From assembly GCA_964467915.1 (NCBI GenBank), contig CAYXSW010000001.1, forward strand, positions 62,001 through 126,000: a stretch of DNA of 64,000 nt. The letters run 5' to 3'. The number at the start of each line of letters is the position of its first letter. The stretch's first letter is position 1. The stretch comes from MED-G16 sp964467915 (lineage in GTDB: Bacteria; Bacteroidota; Bacteroidia; Cytophagales; MED-G16). Shown in pieces: positions 61,308 to 64,000 of this stretch. Below the pieces are notes generated by a model that had not been told where the DNA came from, made no database searches, and saw nothing but the letters and a program-made list of their open reading frames with translations. The translations under genes and the position numbers were made by a program.

Positions 61308-62798
61308 ATGAAAAAAATTAATTCTGCTTTAATTTCAGTTTTTAGTAAAGATGGTATTGATGAGTTATGCAAAGAATTACACAGAAATGGGATTAATATA
61401 ATTTCCACAGGAGGTACCCAAAATCACATTGAAGGCTTAAATATTCCTGTAATTCCTGTAGAATCTCTCACCGATTATCCTTCAATACTTGGAGGTAGAG
61501 TTAAAACCCTTCATCCAAAGGTTTTTGGTTCAATACTTTCTAGGTCTAACAACAAATCTGACTTAGTTGATGAAAAAACACATAATTTATCAAAAATTGA
61601 TCTTGTGGTGGTAGATCTTTACCCTTTCCAGAATACTGTTGAATCAACTAATGATGAATCTGAAATAATTGAAAAAATAGATATTGGAGGAGTCTCTTTG
61701 GTTAGGGCAGCCGCAAAAAACTTTATAGATGTAGTAACTATCTCCTCAAAAACTCAATATAAAGAAGTCCTAGAATATCTTTCTCAAAATAAATTTGAAA
61801 CTGAGTTAAAATTCAGAAAAAAGTTAGCCTTCCAAGCATTTTCTAATATTTCAACATATGATATTGAAATTGAAGAGTTTTTTGGTAGAAGCGTTGGGGT
61901 TTATAAAGAGTTGAGATACGGTGAAAACCCACATCAATCTGCTATTTTTAAAGGTGATATAGATGCAATATTTGATAAATTAAACGGCAAAGAACTTTCT
62001 TATAATAATTTACTTGATGTTGATTCAGCGTTAAGATTAATATCAGAATTTAGTTCTCCAACTTTTGCTATTTTAAAACACAATAATGCTTGTGGCATTT
62101 CATCTTCATCCGATGTATCAACATCTTACACCGAGGCGCTTGAGGCTGACCCGCTATCTGCTTTTGGAGGCGTTTTGATTACAAATAAGACAATTGATAA
62201 AGATACTGCTGAAAAAATGAATTCATTATTTTTTGAAATCATTATTGCTCCAGAATATACTGATGATGCTGTTTCAATTTTGAGATCTAAAAAGAACAGA
62301 ATAATATTAGTACAAAAAACACAAGTACAAAAAACGTTTACTTTTAGAAGTATATTAAATGGTTCGCTAAAACAAGAATCAGATAATATTCAGAATTTAT
62401 CTCAAAATTGGGAATCGGTCACCAAAACTAGATGTAATAAAAAACAGTTAAGAGATTTAGAGTTTGCAAATAAAATTGTTAAACACTCCAAATCTAATGC
62501 AATTGTTTTAGTTAAAGATCAGCAGATGCTTTCAAGTGGGGTTGGTCAAACTTCTAGAATTGACGCTCTCAAGTTTGCTATTGAGAAAGCTAAAACTTTT
62601 AATTTTGACCTTTCTAATAGCGTTATGGCTTCGGATGCCTTTTTCCCTTTTCCTGATTGTATAGAAATTGCTTCGGAAGCTGGAATTAGTGCAGTTGTTC
62701 AGCCGGGAGGGTCAATAAAAGATGACCTTTCTATAAATGCTTGCGATGAAAGAAAAATTGCTATGTATTTATCTGGGGTAAGACATTTTTATCATTAG
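61308..62798 (+). CDS. purH: Bifunctional purine enzyme PurH (AICAR transformylase/IMP cyclohydrolase)
   Basis: A 496-aa enzyme of the last two steps to IMP. The start is ATG 61308; a TTG two codons upstream is less likely. The N-terminal MGS-like cyclohydrolase domain has STGGTQNHIEG and GGRVKTLHPKVFG. The C-terminal transformylase domain has RYGENPHQSA, LKHNNACGISS, DPLSAFGGV, and late DAFFPFPD and QPGGSIKDD. A five-codon in-frame repeat (VQKTQ) lies near residues 335-342. Its IMP product feeds guaB, encoded at 47099. Confidence 0.96.
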   Translation: MKKINSALISVFSKDGIDELCKELHRNGINIISTGGTQNHIEGLNIPVIPVESLTDYPSILGGRVKTLHPKVFGSILSRSNNKSDLVDEKTHNLSKIDLVVVDLYPFQNTVESTNDESEIIEKIDIGGVSLVRAAAKNFIDVVTISSKTQYKEVLEYLSQNKFETELKFRKKLAFQAFSNISTYDIEIEEFFGRSVGVYKELRYGENPHQSAIFKGDIDAIFDKLNGKELSYNNLLDVDSALRLISEFSSPTFAILKHNNACGISSSSDVSTSYTEALEADPLSAFGGVLITNKTIDKDTAEKMNSLFFEIIIAPEYTDDAVSILRSKKNRIILVQKTQVQKTFTFRSILNGSLKQESDNIQNLSQNWESVTKTRCNKKQLRDLEFANKIVKHSKSNAIVLVKDQQMLSSGVGQTSRIDALKFAIEKAKTFNFDLSNSVMASDAFFPFPDCIEIASEAGISAVVQPGGSIKDDLSINACDERKIAMYLSGVRHFYH

Positions 62799-62821
62799 TA
62801 AAACTATAACATATATTTTCT

Positions 62822-62829
62822 TACTTTTG
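62822..62829 (+). promoter_or_regulatory. Candidate -7 promoter element for mreB
   Basis: TACTTTTG, a full match to TAnnTTTG, lies 28 bases before the mreB ATG in the 59-base gap after purH. The predicted start would leave a leader of about 20-25 bases, a normal arrangement. No clear -33 TTTG. Confidence 0.4.
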
Positions 62830-62857
62830 TAGGTGTAAACCAATTAACAAAATACAT

Positions 62858-63883
62858 ATGGGTTTTTTTGATTACTTTAATAATGATTTAGCTATTGATT
62901 TGGGTACAGCAAACACCCTAATTATAAGCAAGGGGTCGGTTGTTGTCGATGAACCCTCAATTATTGCTATTGATAGAATAACCAGTAAAGTGTTAGCAGT
63001 AGGATCCGAGGCTATGCAAATGCATGAAAAAACCCACGAAAACATTAAGACGATAAGACCACTTAAGGATGGGGTTATTGCTGATTTTCATGCGGCTGAA
63101 CATATGATAAGGGGATTAATTAAAATGATCGATAGTGGTAAAAGATTTATGCCCGTTTCTCATAGGATGGTAATTTGTATTCCATCTGGAATTACCGAGG
63201 TGGAGAAAAGAGCGGTAAGAGATTCAGCTGAACATGCGGGAGCAAAAGAAGTTTATATGATTCATGAACCTTTAGCAGCAGCAATTGGTATTGGCATAAA
63301 TATAGAAAGGCCTGTAGGCTCTATGATTGTTGATATTGGAGGCGGTACTACAGAAATTGCAATTATTGCACTCTCTGGAATTGTTACTGACCAGTCAATT
63401 CGTGTTGCGGGAGATAGTTTTACTGATGACATATTGGACTATATGAAAAGACAGCATAATCTTTTAATTGGCGAAAGATCAGCAGAAAAAATTAAAATTG
63501 AAGTTGGTTCCGCAATGACTGAGCTTAAGGATGCTCCGGAAGACTTAGATATAAGAGGAAGAGATTTAGTGTCTGGAATACCTAAAATTGTTAAAATTAC
63601 TTATTCAGAAATTGCTTTTGCAATGGATAAATCAATTTCTAAAATAGAAGAAGCAGTTCTTAAAGCACTTGAGAGTTCTCCACCTGAGCTTTCTGCAGAT
63701 ATTTATGATAACGGAATTTATTTAACAGGAGGGGGAGCCTTGCTCAGAGGATTAGATAAGAGATTAAACTTGAAAACAAAATTACCAATACATATTGCTG
63801 AAGAACCACTAAGGGCTGTTGTTAGAGGAACAGGAGTAGCTCTAAAAAACATTGAAGGTTTCAGGACTGTATTAATGTCATAA
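62858..63883 (+). CDS. mreB: Rod shape-determining protein MreB
   Basis: A 341-aa actin homologue that forms membrane-bound filaments and directs lateral cell-wall synthesis, so the cell is probably rod shaped. The N-terminal helix GFFDYFNNDLAIDLGTANT binds membrane and then the phosphate-1 loop; phosphate-2 is IVDIGGGTTEIAII, and the adenosine motif is LTGGGALLRGLD. mreC starts seven bases after it. Confidence 0.97.
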   Translation: MGFFDYFNNDLAIDLGTANTLIISKGSVVVDEPSIIAIDRITSKVLAVGSEAMQMHEKTHENIKTIRPLKDGVIADFHAAEHMIRGLIKMIDSGKRFMPVSHRMVICIPSGITEVEKRAVRDSAEHAGAKEVYMIHEPLAAAIGIGINIERPVGSMIVDIGGGTTEIAIIALSGIVTDQSIRVAGDSFTDDILDYMKRQHNLLIGERSAEKIKIEVGSAMTELKDAPEDLDIRGRDLVSGIPKIVKITYSEIAFAMDKSISKIEEAVLKALESSPPELSADIYDNGIYLTGGGALLRGLDKRLNLKTKLPIHIAEEPLRAVVRGTGVALKNIEGFRTVLMS

Positions 63884-63889
63884 CTTATA

Positions 63890-64000
63890 ATGCGTAATCT
63901 TATAAAATTTATAAGTTTATATAACTACTCAATAACATTCTTAATTCTTTTTATTATCTCAAGTTATTTTCTAATTAATGAAAATTTCATTTTGAAAACA
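63890..64000 (+). CDS. mreC: Rod shape-determining protein MreC (N-terminal part)
   Basis: An ATG at 63890, six bases after the mreB stop, opens a frame that runs off the end of the window (37 codons). It encodes a short basic N-terminus, then one hydrophobic helix (about 12-30), as in MreC, the periplasmic partner of MreB. The identification rests on gene order plus this layout, not on conserved motifs. Confidence 0.8.
   Translation, partial: MRNLIKFISLYNYSITFLILFIISSYFLINENFILKT

Noticed and set aside
1..64000. tRNA or rRNA genes, CRISPR arrays, transposases, phage genes
   Set aside because: Gaps between genes are too short for such features, and no repeats, integrase or transposase motifs were seen.

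Overview
The window is a continuous stretch of chromosome from an AT-rich, tightly packed Bacteroidota genome, most likely a marine member of the Flavobacteriales. The evidence is the set of gliding-motility family genes (gldB, gldD, gldE), the Bacteroidota form of the cytochrome c maturation genes (ccmB-C-D-E-F with a CxxxY CcmE), a SusC-type TonB receptor under a TPP riboswitch, promoter-like TAnnTTTG elements, and almost no recognisable Shine-Dalgarno sequences. I count about 58 protein genes, including three that are easily missed: a 29-aa ribosomal-protein-like gene, a 59-aa CcmD-like gene and the start of mreC. I see no tRNA, rRNA, CRISPR array, insertion sequence or phage gene. No gap between genes exceeds 300 bases; the longest, about 140 bases, is filled by the riboswitch.

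Layout. 1-6350: house-cleaning NTPase (yjjX), a DUF6702-like exported protein, three exported zinc-dependent peptidases/amidohydrolases and a Na+/Ca2+-exchanger-type antiporter. 6342-11793 (minus): mutY-ssb-gldE-gldD-recG, a repair plus gliding operon. 11848-15869 (plus): HU, a TPR protein, a tiny bS22/mS38-like protein, RNase G, gldB and an endonuclease III without the iron-sulfur motif. 15866-16679 (minus): an ECF sigma factor with a small partner gene. 16786-29485 (plus): uvrA, tpiA, a 1503-aa exported protein of unknown function, an M20 dipeptidase, dsbD and an M23 peptidase lipoprotein. 29490-35263: a more accessory-looking block of alternating short transcription units (PLP decarboxylase, cupin, metallo-beta-lactamase fold hydrolase, hotdog thioesterase, ThuA, DUF1684, a sugar isomerase-like protein). 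35260-43170: an EamA transporter, dusB, a CPBP protease, cdsA, glutamate dehydrogenase, psd, msrC-type reductase, ribD and prmC. 43150-47018 (minus): vitamin uptake, with PnuC, a NadR-like kinase, a TPP riboswitch, a TonB receptor and a thiamine-binding protein. 47099-52736 (plus): guaB, a SpoIIE-type phosphatase and two SurA-like chaperones. 52726-56319 (minus): a LamG protein, pheS, cysQ and cysC. 56350-64000 (plus): ccmBCDEF, purN, purH, mreB and the start of mreC.

Working together. cdsA and psd serve phospholipid synthesis. The riboswitch, receptor and binding protein suggest thiamine scavenging. dsbD fits with the ccm genes for periplasmic thiol chemistry and cytochrome c assembly. SurA proteins and the M23 peptidase serve the envelope. 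Nearly every convergent gene pair overlaps at its stop codons, and co-directional genes commonly overlap by 4-14 bases, which points to strong compaction. I do not see a clearly new multi-gene system. The best leads are a hairpin that engages the guaB start codon, the split vitamin-uptake locus, the tiny ribosomal-protein-like gene, the giant exported protein, and a G8 tract inside the phosphatase catalytic motif.
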